Counted from the stretch's first letter, positions 1-9,842 are shown. The stretch: 64,000 nt of DNA from Streptomyces sp. JH14 (GCF_029428675.1 NZ_JAJNEL010000001.1:3162001-3226000), one strand, 5' to 3'. Translations and numbers: made by a program. The notes: generated by a model from the sequence alone, not told the origin.

Positions 1-620
1 CGTTCACCGAATCGGATCTGGGGGTGGCGTGCTACCACTCCAAGGTCGGCGCGGTCGAGCTCTGCCTCAACCATCTCGTCGACGGCCCCGACGAGTATGT
101 GGTCGTCGACATGACAGCGGGCTCGGACTCCTTCGCGTCCGGGATGTTCACCCGCTTCGACATGACGTTCCTGGTCGCTGAGCCGACCCGCAAGGGCGTC
201 TCGGTCTACCGCCAGTACAAGGAGTACGCGCGGGACTTCGGGGTCGCCCTGAAGGTCGTCGGAAACAAGGTGCAGGGCCAGGACGATCTGGACTTCCTGC
301 GGGCCGAGGTCGGCGACGACCTGCTGGTGAGCGTCGGGCACTCCGACTGGGTACGGGCGATGGAGAAGGGCCGGCCGGCTCGCTTCGAGCTGCTGGAGGC
401 GGACAACCGGATGGCTCTGCAGGCCCTGCAGAACGCGGCGGAGGATTCGTACGAAGAGCGCGACTGGGAGCGTTACACGCGACAGATGGTCCACTTCCAT
501 CTGAAGAACGCCGCGAGCTGGGGCAACGAAAAGACGGGCACCGATCTGGCTGCCCAGGTCGACCCCGCCTTCGTGCTCGACGAGCGGATCACCCATTCCG
601 GCGCCGCCCAGCCCGCCTGA
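1..620 (+). CDS. ParA/MinD-type ATP-binding protein, C-terminal part
   Basis: The reading frame is open from the first base, so the start and the Walker A loop lie outside the window; a GTG at 24 is probably internal. The visible part has a Walker-B-like segment (VVVDMTAG) followed by a FLVAEPTRKGVSVY stretch. This matches the second half of deviant-Walker P-loop ATPases of the CobQ/CooC/MinD/ParA group. No membrane segment is visible. It ends about 940 bases before the next clear gene. The family assignment rests on the P-loop ATPase pattern only; the cargo or partner cannot be told from this fragment. Confidence 0.7.
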   Translation, partial: FTESDLGVACYHSKVGAVELCLNHLVDGPDEYVVVDMTAGSDSFASGMFTRFDMTFLVAEPTRKGVSVYRQYKEYARDFGVALKVVGNKVQGQDDLDFLRAEVGDDLLVSVGHSDWVRAMEKGRPARFELLEADNRMALQALQNAAEDSYEERDWERYTRQMVHFHLKNAASWGNEKTGTDLAAQVDPAFVLDERITHSGAAQPA

Positions 621-698
621 GCGGGTCGCAACACCTCACCGCTTAGCCCTGCCGCCCGAGCGGGTCGCGACACCTGACCGCTCACCTCTGCCGCCCGG
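621..698. repeat. Tandem duplication, two 39-base units
   Basis: Bases 621-659 and 660-698 are two adjacent 39-base copies beginning GCGGGTCGC and ending CTGCCGCCCG, differing at about six positions. They lie directly after the stop of the preceding ATPase gene. No function is evident; the duplication may be a local slippage product. Confidence 0.6.
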
Positions 699-754
699 CC
701 GCCCCGCCCCGCGCCGATCCCCGACAGCCGGTCGCCCTCAACCCGGCGACCGGC

Positions 755-1232
755 CCGGCGGCAAAGGCTCAGCGCTCCGCAGGCATCCCGTCGGCCGCGC
801 CGGGCGCGTGGTCCGTCCTGGAGGACCGTTGGAGGCAGGCCACCCAGTACGTCATGTGCGCGTGGTACTTCCTGCCGACCTCGCGGAAGCGCGAGAACGG
901 TTTCCGGCCGCCCTCGCCCGCGCCGTCTCACGAGAACACCATGAACTGCGACGGCTTCTGACCGGGTGCCAGGTGCTTCGGTCGCGGCTGCTCGGGCCGG
1001 CTCCCGGTGAAGGCGGTAAAGCCATCGCCCGGAGCCGTAAGGCGTTCTCGACGGCACTCCGGGAGCGTTCCGCCTCGACTCGGCAGCCCCTCTCCCGACG
1101 CTCGCCCCCACACCACCCGAAGCAGCAGCTGAACTGCGGCCCGCGCCGACAGCCGAACCGGAACCGTCCGAAGCAGAAGGCGAGCCGGAACCCGAGCAGC
1201 CGGCCGCTCCCAGATCAGCGCCACGGCCGTGA
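755..1232 (+). pseudogene. Possible decayed coding region
   Basis: Two consecutive frames have strongly GC-biased third codon positions but no convincing start. One frame is open from 647 to TGA at 959-961 and includes a plausible stretch (RWRQATQYVMCAWYFLPTSR). Its codon bias continues past that stop to about 1030. The signal then moves to another frame open from 1041 to TGA at 1230-1232, encoding a Pro/Glu/Ala-rich tail (AELRPAPTAEPEPSEAEGEP). A continuous coding signal broken by a stop and a frameshift fits a decayed gene. The parent protein is not recognised. The rest of 621-1562 shows nothing else I can support; it becomes AT-richer after about 1370. Confidence 0.3.
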
Positions 1233-1419
1233 CGCCGTGACGCCCAGGGCGACCCTCTTCGTGGCAGCCACCATCCGCCCGCTATCTGCCTTTTCAGGCA
1301 TTTTGCACGGAAAATACCGACACAGCGCGGCCAAGATCGCGTGCGCCCTCGACGGAATCGGGACGACAACTCATACGCAAAGCACCTTATTCACTTTAAT
1401 GGGTGATCGAGTGGACCAT

Positions 1420-1448
1420 TTGACCTGAATCATGGACACAAATCTTTA
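1420..1448 (+). promoter_or_regulatory. Possible promoter for the SulP-carbonic anhydrase gene
   Basis: TTGACC at 1420-1425 is followed after 17 bases by TCTTTA at 1443-1448, in an AT-richer patch (about 1370-1480) about 115 bases before the ATG at 1563. The -35 is good and the -10 is poor, so this is only a candidate. Confidence 0.2.
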
Positions 1449-1562
1449 CTCTCCATTACGATTCATTTACTGAGCGTTGAGAAATCCCGCCGCTGCACGC
1501 CGTGACCCACGGCCGCGTCCCCCACATTCCGCGACCGCGCTGCCCCGGAGGAGACGGGAAAC

Positions 1563-4325
1563 ATGTCTGCCTGCGTCCCCACTCGTCATGACCGCACATC
1601 CCACAGTTCGCTGCCTTCCCGCGCCTCGGGAATCAAGCGGCCTCACAGCCCGCCACCACCGCACCCCCGCGGACGATTCCGCGTCACGGGCGCCGATCTG
1701 TCCGCATCGATCACTGTCTTTCTCATCGCCGTTCCCATGTCGCTCGGCCTGGCCGTCGCCATGGACGCCCCGCTGGAGGCCGGACTCATCTCCGCCGCGG
1801 TCGGCGGCATCGTCGCCGGGCTGATCGGCGGCACGCCCCTCCAGGTCAGCGGTCCTTCCGCCGGACTGACGGTGGTCACAGCCGAGTTGATCCAGATCTA
1901 CGGCTGGCGCACCACCTGCGCGATCACTATCGGCGCCGGGCTTCTGCAGATCCTGCTGGGCTCATTGCGAGCGGCGCGCAGCGCTCTCGCCGTCAGCCCC
2001 GCCATCGTGCACGGCACTCTTGCCGGCATCGGCGTGGCCATCGCACTCGCCCAACTGCACATCGTGCTCGGCGGCTCACCACAGAGTTCGGCCGTCGCCA
2101 ACGTCCTGTCGTTGCCGGACCGATTGGGACGGCTGAGCCCCGCGGCGTCCATGATCGGTGCGCTGACCATCGCCGTACTGGTGGTGTGGCCGCGGCTCCC
2201 CGGACGGATCGGGAAACGGCTACGGCGGATTCCGGCGGCCCTCGTCTCCGTGGTGCTCGCGACGGCGGTGGCCGCGGTCGCGGCGCCCGGGATCGCCCGG
2301 GTCGATCTGCCCTCCTGGCGTTCGCATGCCCTGCCCGAACTGCCGCAGGGGCCCGTGACGGCCCTGGTTACCGCTGTGCTCACGGTGCTGCTGGTGGCCA
2401 GTCTCGAGTCGCTGCTCGCCGCGGTGGCCGTGGACAAGCTGACCGCCGACCGCACCGGCGCGCGAACCACCGACTCGGTCCCCAGCGCCCCCGAGAGCCC
2501 GCTTGCCACCACAGCTCCACCTGCCATGGGTACCGCCACCGCCCCGCCGGTCCAGCGCTCCGACCTGGATCGGGAGTTGCGCGGTCAAGGCATCGCCAAT
2601 GTGCTGTCCGGGCTGCTCGGCGGCTTGCCGGTGTCAGGAGGCGCGGTGCGGAGTTCGGCGAATGTACGGGCCGGGGCCACCGGCCGCGCGGCCACCGTGC
2701 TGCACGGCGTCTGGGTGCTTCTGGCCGCCGGGCTGCTGGTCACGGTCCTGGAGTGGATCCCGCTGGCGGCGCTCGCCGCCCTGGTGATGATGGTCGGATT
2801 CCAGATGGTGAGTTTCGCCCACATCCGCAACGTCCACAGGCACCGCGAATTCCCGGCATACGCGGCGACGATCACCGGCGTGGTGCTCTTCGGCGTGCTG
2901 AAGGGCGTGGCCATCGGGATCGCCGTGGCCGTGGCCGTCGCGCTCCACCGGCTGGCCCGTACCAGGATCACGGTGACCGATCAGAACGGTCAGCATCTGG
3001 TGATCGTGCGCGGACAGTTGACGTTCCTGGCAGTGCCACGGCTCAGCCGGGCCCTCAGCCAGCTGCCGCAGGGCGGGGACGCGGTGGTCGAGTTGGACGG
3101 CTTCTTCATGGACCATGCGGCGTACGAGACGATCCAGGACTGGAGCAACGCCCAGACCGCCCAAGGCGCCCGGATCGTCTTCACCGGTCGATCCGGCGGC
3201 CGGATCGCCGAACCCGCCTCGGCGGCCCACTCCTGCTGCCGCCCCTGGACGCCATGGCGCAACCACCACTGCCACGACCGGCCCGGGCAGCGCGCCGCCG
3301 GCACTACGGCCGGCGCCCGCCGGAGCGCCGCCACCAAGGCCGCCTTCGACCCCGGGAAGCACCTGGCCGACGGCCCCGGCACGGGCTCGGTGGTCGCCGA
3401 TTCCCACGCCTACGTCACTCCGGTGCCCCGTGCCACCGACGCCATCACCCCCACCGGCCACGCCGACCGGACCGAAGACCCCTTCGGGAGAGCCGCCGCT
3501 CCCCGCCTGAGCGGGACGCACCGGCTGGTCAGCGGGCTGAGTTCGTTCCAGCGCAATACGGCTCCGCTGGTGCGCGGCGAGCTGGCCCGGCTGGCCCGCG
3601 AGGGGCAGCGCCCCTCTCAGCTCTTCATCACCTGCGCGGACTCCCGTCTGGTCACCAGCATGATCACGGCCAGTGGCCCGGGTGACCTGTTCACCGTGCG
3701 GAACGTGGGCAACCTGGTCCCCCCGCCGGGGGCGGAGGCCGGTGACGACTCGGTGGGCGCCGCGATCGAGTACGCGGTGGATGTACTGAAGGTCGAATCC
3801 ATCACCGTCTGCGGCCACTCCGGCTGCGGCGCGATGCAGGCGCTGACGGGCGCGAAGCCGGGCACCCCGCAGACGTCCCTGTGGCGCTGGCTGCGGCACG
3901 GTCTGCCGAGTCTGGAGCGGATGGCGTCCCGGCATCAGGCGTGGGCACGGATCTCCGGACGGCTCCCAGCCGATGCGGTGGAGCAGCTCTGCCTCACCAA
4001 TGTGGTCCAGCAGCTGGACCATCTGCGGGCCCATGAGTCGGTGGCGCGGCGACTCGCGGAAGGCACACTCCAGTTGCACGGGATGTACTTCCATGTCGGT
4101 GAGGCACAGGCGTACCTGCTGACCGACGACGCGAGCGCCGGTACGGGGATGGACGAGGTCTTCGACCGGGTGGGCCCCGGTGACCCGTACAGCCACGCCG
4201 GCTCGTACGACACCATCGCCGATCCCACGGGTCACGACGGGCTCGGCGCCCCCGTCGCCCCCGGGGACAGCACCGATCCGGTCGGCCCGTCCGGTTCCGA
4301 CGGGTTGGAACGCACGAGCGCCTGA
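1563..4325 (+). CDS. SulP anion permease fused to beta-carbonic anhydrase
   Basis: This is a 920-residue fusion. Residues about 35-465 are a hydrophobic SulP-type permease core (GGTPLQVSGPSAG motif). Residues about 465-555 resemble a STAS domain. After a Pro/Ala/Thr-rich linker, residues about 650-850 form a beta-carbonic anhydrase with the zinc set C691-x-D693-x-R695 and H752-x-x-C755. SulP-carbonic anhydrase fusions are a known bacterial arrangement, thought to couple bicarbonate or sulphate uptake to CO2/HCO3- interconversion at the membrane. The start is the ATG after AGGAG at about 1547. The last 60 residues are low-complexity. The gene appears to stand alone upstream of acsA. The substrate is inferred, not shown. 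Confidence 0.9.
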   Translation: MSACVPTRHDRTSHSSLPSRASGIKRPHSPPPPHPRGRFRVTGADLSASITVFLIAVPMSLGLAVAMDAPLEAGLISAAVGGIVAGLIGGTPLQVSGPSAGLTVVTAELIQIYGWRTTCAITIGAGLLQILLGSLRAARSALAVSPAIVHGTLAGIGVAIALAQLHIVLGGSPQSSAVANVLSLPDRLGRLSPAASMIGALTIAVLVVWPRLPGRIGKRLRRIPAALVSVVLATAVAAVAAPGIARVDLPSWRSHALPELPQGPVTALVTAVLTVLLVASLESLLAAVAVDKLTADRTGARTTDSVPSAPESPLATTAPPAMGTATAPPVQRSDLDRELRGQGIANVLSGLLGGLPVSGGAVRSSANVRAGATGRAATVLHGVWVLLAAGLLVTVLEWIPLAALAALVMMVGFQMVSFAHIRNVHRHREFPAYAATITGVVLFGVLKGVAIGIAVAVAVALHRLARTRITVTDQNGQHLVIVRGQLTFLAVPRLSRALSQLPQGGDAVVELDGFFMDHAAYETIQDWSNAQTAQGARIVFTGRSGGRIAEPASAAHSCCRPWTPWRNHHCHDRPGQRAAGTTAGARRSAATKAAFDPGKHLADGPGTGSVVADSHAYVTPVPRATDAITPTGHADRTEDPFGRAAAPRLSGTHRLVSGLSSFQRNTAPLVRGELARLAREGQRPSQLFITCADSRLVTSMITASGPGDLFTVRNVGNLVPPPGAEAGDDSVGAAIEYAVDVLKVESITVCGHSGCGAMQALTGAKPGTPQTSLWRWLRHGLPSLERMASRHQAWARISGRLPADAVEQLCLTNVVQQLDHLRAHESVARRLAEGTLQLHGMYFHVGEAQAYLLTDDASAGTGMDEVFDRVGPGDPYSHAGSYDTIADPTGHDGLGAPVAPGDSTDPVGPSGSDGLERTSA

Positions 4326-4380
4326 ACCACATGCGCCTCGGGTCCGTGAGACCTTGTGGTCATTCCTCATACACGAAAGC

Positions 4381-4396
4381 ACAGGTCTAAACCAAT
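4381..4396 (+). promoter_or_regulatory. Candidate DasR-responsive element upstream of acsA
   Basis: ACAGGTCTAAACCAAT matches 13 of 16 positions of the DasR site as I recall it (A-S-TGGTCTAGACCA-S-T), including the GGTCTA core and ACCA arm. It lies about 100 bases before the acsA start. DasR is the GntR-family regulator of N-acetylglucosamine use in Streptomyces. Binding here is inferred from similarity only. Confidence 0.4.
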
Positions 4397-4480
4397 TCCC
4401 GGCAGACACTTGTCACCCGGCCCCTGGCCTGATGAGCTATGCCCTGGGACACAACGGACACCCTGGGAATGGGAGATGTC

Positions 4481-6436
4481 GTGAGCAACGAGAGCTTGGC
4501 CAATCTGCTTCGGGAAGATCGTCGGTTCGCACCCCCCGCCGATCTGGCCGCCGACGCCAACGTCACAGCCGAGGCGTACGCGCAGGCAGAGGCGGACCGG
4601 CTGGGCTTCTGGGCCGAGCAGGCCCGGCGCCTGACCTGGGCCACGGAGCCGACCGAGACGCTCGACTGGAGCAACCCGCCCTTCGCGAAGTGGTTCGCCG
4701 ACGGCAAGTTGAACGTCGCGTACAACTGCGTGGACCGCCACGTCGAGGCGGGCCACGGCGACCGGGTGGCCATCCACTTCGAGGGCGAGCCGGGCGACAG
4801 CCGTGCGATCACCTACGCGGAGCTGAAGGACGAGGTCTCCCGCGCAGCCAACGCCCTCACCGAACTCGGCGTCGGCAAGGGCGACCGGGTCGCCGTCTAT
4901 CTGCCGATGATCCCCGAGGCCGCCGTCGCGATGCTGGCCTGCGCCCGCATCGGCGCCGCGCACTCGGTGGTCTTCGGCGGCTTCTCCGCGGACGCCATCG
5001 CCGCCCGTATCCAGGACGCGGACGCCAAGGTCGTCATCACGGCCGACGGTGGCTACCGCCGCGGCAAGCCGTCCGCGCTGAAGCCCGCCGTGGACGACGC
5101 CGTCTCCCGCATCGACGCCGTCGAGCACGTCCTCGTGGTGCGGCGCACCGGCCAGGACACCCCGTGGACCGAGGGCCGCGACGTCTGGTGGCACGAGATC
5201 ACCGGCCGCCAGTCCACCGAGCACGCCCCGGAGGCGTTCGACGCCGAGCAGCCGCTCTTCATCCTCTACACGTCGGGCACGACGGGTAAGCCGAAGGGCA
5301 TCCTGCACACGTCCGGCGGGTACCTCACGCAGGCTGCGTACACGCACCACGCGGTCTTCGACCTCAAGCCGGAGACCGACGTCTACTGGTGCACCGCCGA
5401 CATCGGCTGGGTGACCGGCCACTCGTACATCGTGTACGGACCGCTGGCCAACGGCGCGACGCAGGTGATGTACGAGGGCACGCCCGACACCCCCCACCAG
5501 GGACGCTTCTGGGAGATCGTCCAGAAGTACGGCGTGACGATCCTCTACACCGCACCGACCGCGATCCGTACGTTCATGAAGTGGGGAGACGACATCCCCG
5601 CCAAGTTCGACCTGTCGTCGCTGCGGATCCTCGGCTCGGTCGGTGAGCCGATCAACCCCGAGGCGTGGATCTGGTACCGCAAGCACATCGGCGCCGACAA
5701 GTGCCCGATCGTGGACACCTGGTGGCAGACCGAGACCGGCGCGATGATGATCTCGCCGCTTCCCGGTGTCACGGAGACCAAGCCGGGTTCGGCGCAGCGG
5801 GCGCTGCCCGGTATCGCCGCCACCATCGTCGACGACGAGGCCAACGAGGTTCCGAACGGCGGGGGCGGCTACCTCGTCCTCACCGAGCCGTGGCCGTCGA
5901 TGCTCCGCACCATCTGGGGCGACGACCAGCGCTTCATCGACACCTACTGGTCGCGCTTCGAGGGCAAGTACTTCGCGGGCGACGGCGCCAAGAAGGACGA
6001 GGACGGCGACATCTGGCTGCTCGGCCGCGTCGACGACGTGATGCTCGTGTCCGGGCACAACATCTCGACCACCGAGGTCGAGTCGGCGCTCGTGTCGCAC
6101 CCGTCCGTCGCCGAGGCCGCCGTGGTCGGTGCGGCCGACGAGACGACCGGCCAGGCCATCGTCGCGTTCGTGATACTGCGTGGCACGGCGTCCGCCTCCG
6201 ACAGCCTCGTCGCCGATCTGCGCAACCACGTCGGTGCCACGCTCGGCCCGATCGCCAAGCCGAAGCGGATCCTGCCGGTCGCCGAGCTGCCGAAGACCCG
6301 ATCCGGCAAGATCATGCGGCGACTGCTGCGCGATGTCGCGGAGAACCGCGAGCTGGGCGATGTCACCACGCTCACCGACTCCTCGGTGATGGACCTCATC
6401 CAGACACAGCTGCCGTCGTCGTCCTCCGAGGACTGA
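4481..6436 (+). CDS. acsA: Acetyl-CoA synthetase
   Basis: The product is 651 residues, the usual Acs length, when begun at the GTG at 4481, which follows GGGAG; an in-frame ATG at 4439 has no such site. It converts acetate, ATP and CoA to acetyl-CoA, AMP and PPi through acetyl-AMP. Adenylate-forming motifs are present: [11 protein letters not shown] (phosphate loop), WWQTETG, and the C-terminal KTRSGK with catalytic lysine at about residue 610, the lysine that protein acetyltransferases modify in this family. A DasR-like site lies upstream. Two hairpins follow the stop. The assignment is secure. Confidence 0.97.
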   Translation: MSNESLANLLREDRRFAPPADLAADANVTAEAYAQAEADRLGFWAEQARRLTWATEPTETLDWSNPPFAKWFADGKLNVAYNCVDRHVEAGHGDRVAIHFEGEPGDSRAITYAELKDEVSRAANALTELGVGKGDRVAVYLPMIPEAAVAMLACARIGAAHSVVFGGFSADAIAARIQDADAKVVITADGGYRRGKPSALKPAVDDAVSRIDAVEHVLVVRRTGQDTPWTEGRDVWWHEITGRQSTEHAPEAFDAEQPLFILYTSGTTGKPKGILHTSGGYLTQAAYTHHAVFDLKPETDVYWCTADIGWVTGHSYIVYGPLANGATQVMYEGTPDTPHQGRFWEIVQKYGVTILYTAPTAIRTFMKWGDDIPAKFDLSSLRILGSVGEPINPEAWIWYRKHIGADKCPIVDTWWQTETGAMMISPLPGVTETKPGSAQRALPGIAATIVDDEANEVPNGGGGYLVLTEPWPSMLRTIWGDDQRFIDTYWSRFEGKYFAGDGAKKDEDGDIWLLGRVDDVMLVSGHNISTTEVESALVSHPSVAEAAVVGAADETTGQAIVAFVILRGTASASDSLVADLRNHVGATLGPIAKPKRILPVAELPKTRSGKIMRRLLRDVAENRELGDVTTLTDSSVMDLIQTQLPSSSSED

Positions 6437-6503
6437 GACGCAGCGTCCCCCGCGGGGCGAAACATCGTCCTGCGGGGGGAACAGCGGGATCGAGCGGTAC
6501 GAC

Positions 6504-6542
6504 CCCGAGGGGCATCCGGAAACGCGCCGGGTGCCCCTCGGG
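6504..6542 (+). terminator. Terminator hairpin after acsA
   Basis: An 11-base-pair perfect stem (CCCGAGGGGCA / TGCCCCTCGGG) lies 70 bases after the acsA stop, followed by ATTTAGG. A weaker GC stem lies at 6446-6480. Placement suggests it ends the acsA transcript. Confidence 0.75.
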
Positions 6543-6705
6543 CATTTAGGGTGAAAAACACTGGATACGGCCCCGCACGCCCCAGGTACAGTGGCAGCTG
6601 CATCAACAACACATCAAGAAATTTCCACAGGGTGTGCCGGGAAGTCTGGTCGGCAAGTGCATCAGCCATGCCATTGCTGCCGTACCGACCCGGAGGTCTT
6701 GACCC

Positions 6706-8112
6706 GTGGCCGCGCCCACCCCCGCACCCCGCTCCCCCCGCCGGACCTTTCTCGGGCGCCTCTCCCTTCCCGAGCGGAACTACCTCGCGGACGCCCTTCG
6801 CACCGAGACCGTCGGCGGAGTCATCCTGCTGGTCGCCGCCATCGCCTCACTGGTCTGGGCAAACACCTTCAGCTCCGGTTACCGGACCATCAGCGACTTC
6901 CACCTCGGGCCGCACTCCCTGGGGCTGAACCTCTCCGTGGAGCACTGGGCGGCCGACGGGCTGCTCGCGGTCTTCTTCTTCGTCGCGGGCGTCGAACTCA
7001 AACGGGAACTGGTCGCGGGGGACCTCCGTGACCGCAAGGCAGCCGCCCTCCCGGTCGTCGCCGCCCTGTGCGGAATGGCTGTGCCGGCCGTCGTCTACAC
7101 ACTGGTGAACGTGTTCGGCGGCGGTGACACAGGCGGCTGGGCAGTCCCCACCGCGACCGACATCGCCTTCGCACTGGCCGTCCTCGCGGTCATCGGCACC
7201 TCGCTGCCGTCCGCGCTCCGCGCCTTCCTGCTCACGCTCGCCGTCGTCGACGACCTCTGCGCAATCCTGATCATCGCCGTCTTCTTCACCGCGGACATCA
7301 ACTTCCTGGCGCTCATCGGCGCCGTCGTCGGCCTCGCCGTCTTCTGTCTGCTGCTGCACAAGAACGTGCGCGGCTGGTACGTCTACGTACCGCTCGCCCT
7401 GATCATCTGGGGCCTGATGTACAACAGCGGCGTCCACGCCACCATCGCCGGTGTCGCCATGGGCCTGATGCTGCGCTGCACCCGGCGCGAGGGCGAGGAG
7501 CACTCCCCCGGCGAGCACATCGAGCACCTGATACGCCCGCTGTCGGCCGGTCTCGCCGTGCCCCTGTTCGCGCTCTTCTCGGCCGGGGTCTCACTCTCCG
7601 GTGACGCGCTGGCGGGGGTCTTCGCCCGCCCCGAGACGCTCGGTGTCGTGCTGGGGCTCGTCGTCGGCAAGACGGTGGGCATCTTCGGCGGAACATGGCT
7701 GGCCGCCCGCTTCACCAGGGCGGAGCTGAACGAGGACCTGGCCTGGGCGGACGTCCTCGCGGTCGCCTCGCTCGCCGGGATCGGCTTCACCGTCTCCCTG
7801 CTCATCGGCGAGCTCGCGTTCGAAGGGGACGCCGGCCTCACCAACGAGATCAAGGCCGCGGTGCTGACGGGTTCCCTGATTTCGGCCGTGATCGCCGGTG
7901 TACTGCTCAAACTCCGGGTACGCAGATACCGGGCGCTGTACGAGGCGGAGGAGCTCGACGAGGACCAGGACGGAGTGCCCGACATCTACGAACAGGAGAA
8001 TCCGGAGTACCACCTTCGGATGGCTGCGCTCCACGAGAAGAAGGCCGCGGAGCATCGCCGCCTTGCCGAACTGGCGGGGGCAGCGAGCAGCAAGCCGGAC
8101 AGTCCGGCATGA
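6706..8112 (+). CDS. nhaA: Na+/H+ antiporter NhaA
   Basis: The 468-residue integral membrane protein has the NhaA hydrophobic pattern of about 11-12 segments and the conserved adjacent aspartates D182-D183 in AVVDDL, the proton/sodium exchange site. It exports sodium in exchange for protons, serving pH and salt homeostasis. The start is GTG at 6706 after CGGAGG. The C-terminal tail of about 60 residues is charged (EELDEDQDGVPDIYEQENP) and probably cytoplasmic. Two short genes follow on the same strand with tight spacing. Confidence 0.95.
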   Translation: MAAPTPAPRSPRRTFLGRLSLPERNYLADALRTETVGGVILLVAAIASLVWANTFSSGYRTISDFHLGPHSLGLNLSVEHWAADGLLAVFFFVAGVELKRELVAGDLRDRKAAALPVVAALCGMAVPAVVYTLVNVFGGGDTGGWAVPTATDIAFALAVLAVIGTSLPSALRAFLLTLAVVDDLCAILIIAVFFTADINFLALIGAVVGLAVFCLLLHKNVRGWYVYVPLALIIWGLMYNSGVHATIAGVAMGLMLRCTRREGEEHSPGEHIEHLIRPLSAGLAVPLFALFSAGVSLSGDALAGVFARPETLGVVLGLVVGKTVGIFGGTWLAARFTRAELNEDLAWADVLAVASLAGIGFTVSLLIGELAFEGDAGLTNEIKAAVLTGSLISAVIAGVLLKLRVRRYRALYEAEELDEDQDGVPDIYEQENPEYHLRMAALHEKKAAEHRRLAELAGAASSKPDSPA

Positions 8113-8157
8113 TCTGACACCAGATGTGTTGAGCTGGAGCAGAAGAGGGAGTCAGGG

Positions 8158-8697
8158 ATGAGCGACCCCGGCAACTACGCGGGCAGCGCCGACCGCAGTC
8201 TCGGGCAGCTGGTCGCCTCGGCGACGGCCGAGGTGTCCGCACTCGTGCACGACGAGATCGCCCTGGCCAAGGCCGAGGTGCGGCAGGACGTCAAGCGGGG
8301 TGTGACCGGCAGTGTGGCGTTCATCATCGCGGGTGTGCTGATCCTCTTCGCGGTGCCGGTGCTGAGCTTTGCGGCGGCGTACGGAATCCACAACCTGGGG
8401 CTCGGGCTCGCCTGGTCGTTCCTGATCGTGGGCGCCGCCTTCATCCTGCTGGGAGCGCTGCTCGCCCTGTTCGCCGTCGCCAAGTTCAAGAAGGTCAAGC
8501 CGCCGGAGAAATCCATCGCGTCGGCCAAGCAGACGGCGGCCGTGCTGCAGGGCGTCAAGCCGCATCCGCGGCCCGCCGTCACGGCGGGCGCGAGCCTGCC
8601 GGCCGTCACCAGCTCGGGCGGCACGCCGTCGGGCAAGGCCGTGGCGAAGGCTTCGGTCCAGGACGAGGCATCTGCTGTGGCACGCTCGTCCGCATGA
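8158..8697 (+). CDS. Phage-holin-like small membrane protein (DUF1469 type)
   Basis: The 179-residue protein has two hydrophobic segments at about residues 54-78 and 84-110, flanked by a charged N-terminal helix (LVHDEIALAKAEVRQDV) and an Ala/Ser-rich tail. This is the layout of the actinobacterial phage-holin superfamily 6 / DUF1469 proteins, which are chromosomal membrane proteins rather than lysis proteins. The start is ATG 8158 after an AGGGAG site. Its stop overlaps the next start by 4 bases (ATGA), so the two are probably translated together. Its role is unknown. Confidence 0.8.
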   Translation: MSDPGNYAGSADRSLGQLVASATAEVSALVHDEIALAKAEVRQDVKRGVTGSVAFIIAGVLILFAVPVLSFAAAYGIHNLGLGLAWSFLIVGAAFILLGALLALFAVAKFKKVKPPEKSIASAKQTAAVLQGVKPHPRPAVTAGASLPAVTSSGGTPSGKAVAKASVQDEASAVARSSA

Positions 8698-9668
8698 CCG
8701 TCCCCGATTTCAGCGCATTCGGCCCGACTGGCGCCGGCTCCGGTTCCGGCTCGGCCGGACCCGTACGCCTCGACGGTCCCTGGACCCACCGCGACGTGGC
8801 GGCCAACGGTGCGCGCTTCCACATCGCCGAGCTGGGCGACGGGCCGCTGGTGCTGCTGCTCCACGGCTTCCCGCAGTTCTGGTGGACCTGGCGCCATCAG
8901 CTGACCGCGCTCGCCGGCGCCGGATTCCGTGCCGTCGCGATGGATCTGCGCGGAGTGGGCGGCAGCGACCGCACGCCGCGGGGTTACGACCCCGCCAACC
9001 TGGCCCTCGACATCACCGGCGTGATCCGTTCGCTCGGTGAGCCGGACGCGGCTCTGGTCGGCCACGACATGGGCGGCTACCTCGCCTGGACGGCCGCGGT
9101 GATGCGGCCGAAGCTGGTGCGCCGACTGGCTGTCTCCTCGATGCCGCACCCGCGCCGCTGGCGGTCCTCCATGCTCTCCGACTTCGCGCAGTCCCGGGCA
9201 GGCTCGTACATCTGGGGCTTCCAGCGGCCATGGGTGCCGGAGCGTCAGCTCGTCGCGGACGACGCGGCGTTGGTGGGCCGGCTGATCCGTGACTGGTCGG
9301 GACCACGCGCGACGGAGTTCCCCGACGACGCGGTGGTGGACGTCTACCGGCGTGCGATGTGCATCCCGTCGACGGCCCACTGCTCGATCGAACCGTACCG
9401 CTGGATGGTGCGGTCCATGGCACGTCCGGACGGCATCCAGTTCAACCGGAGGATGAAGCGCCCCGTGCGGGTGCCCACGCTGCATCTGCACGGATCGCTC
9501 GATCCGGCCGTCCGTACGCGGAGTTCGGCCGGGTCCGGCGAGTACGTCGAAGCGCCCTACCGTTGGCGACTTTTCGACGGTCTGGGGCACTTCCCGCACG
9601 AGGAGGATCCGGACGGGTTCTCGACCGAACTCATCAACTGGCTCAAGGATCCCGAACCGGACCGGTAG
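8694..9668 (+). CDS. Alpha/beta hydrolase, epoxide-hydrolase-like
   Basis: The 324-residue alpha/beta hydrolase has the oxyanion-hole segment LLHGFPQFWWTW and a nucleophile elbow GHDMGG, in which the nucleophile is D125 rather than serine. Aspartate here is typical of epoxide hydrolases and haloalkane dehalogenases. A late GLGHFPHEE segment supplies the catalytic histidine. The start overlaps the preceding gene by ATGA. The substrate cannot be told; an epoxide hydrolase acting on small or lipid epoxides is the best guess. Confidence 0.85.
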   Translation: MTVPDFSAFGPTGAGSGSGSAGPVRLDGPWTHRDVAANGARFHIAELGDGPLVLLLHGFPQFWWTWRHQLTALAGAGFRAVAMDLRGVGGSDRTPRGYDPANLALDITGVIRSLGEPDAALVGHDMGGYLAWTAAVMRPKLVRRLAVSSMPHPRRWRSSMLSDFAQSRAGSYIWGFQRPWVPERQLVADDAALVGRLIRDWSGPRATEFPDDAVVDVYRRAMCIPSTAHCSIEPYRWMVRSMARPDGIQFNRRMKRPVRVPTLHLHGSLDPAVRTRSSAGSGEYVEAPYRWRLFDGLGHFPHEEDPDGFSTELINWLKDPEPDR

Positions 9669-9842
9669 CCCGGGCAGCCGCGCGCGACGGGCTCCCGGGA
9701 CGGCCGGAACGGTCACCCGGTGGAACCAACCGGTGGCTGGAAGCGCACAGTTGTCCGACGAACAGCCAATTGCCCGGCGCATAGGCCAATTGGCTGAGGC
9801 ATGGGCGATTACCGACCATGAGGCACGGGCAGACGTCGGGGT

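Noticed and set aside
473..1369. Long leftward open frame over the first intergenic region
   Set aside because: Its product is Arg/Gly-rich with no start site or pattern and it overlaps the real ParA-like gene; a mirror frame of GC-rich DNA.
2634..4409. 591-codon leftward frame opposite the permease-carbonic anhydrase gene
   Set aside because: Antisense shadow; low-complexity product and no conserved motif, while the plus-strand frame carries full domain signatures.
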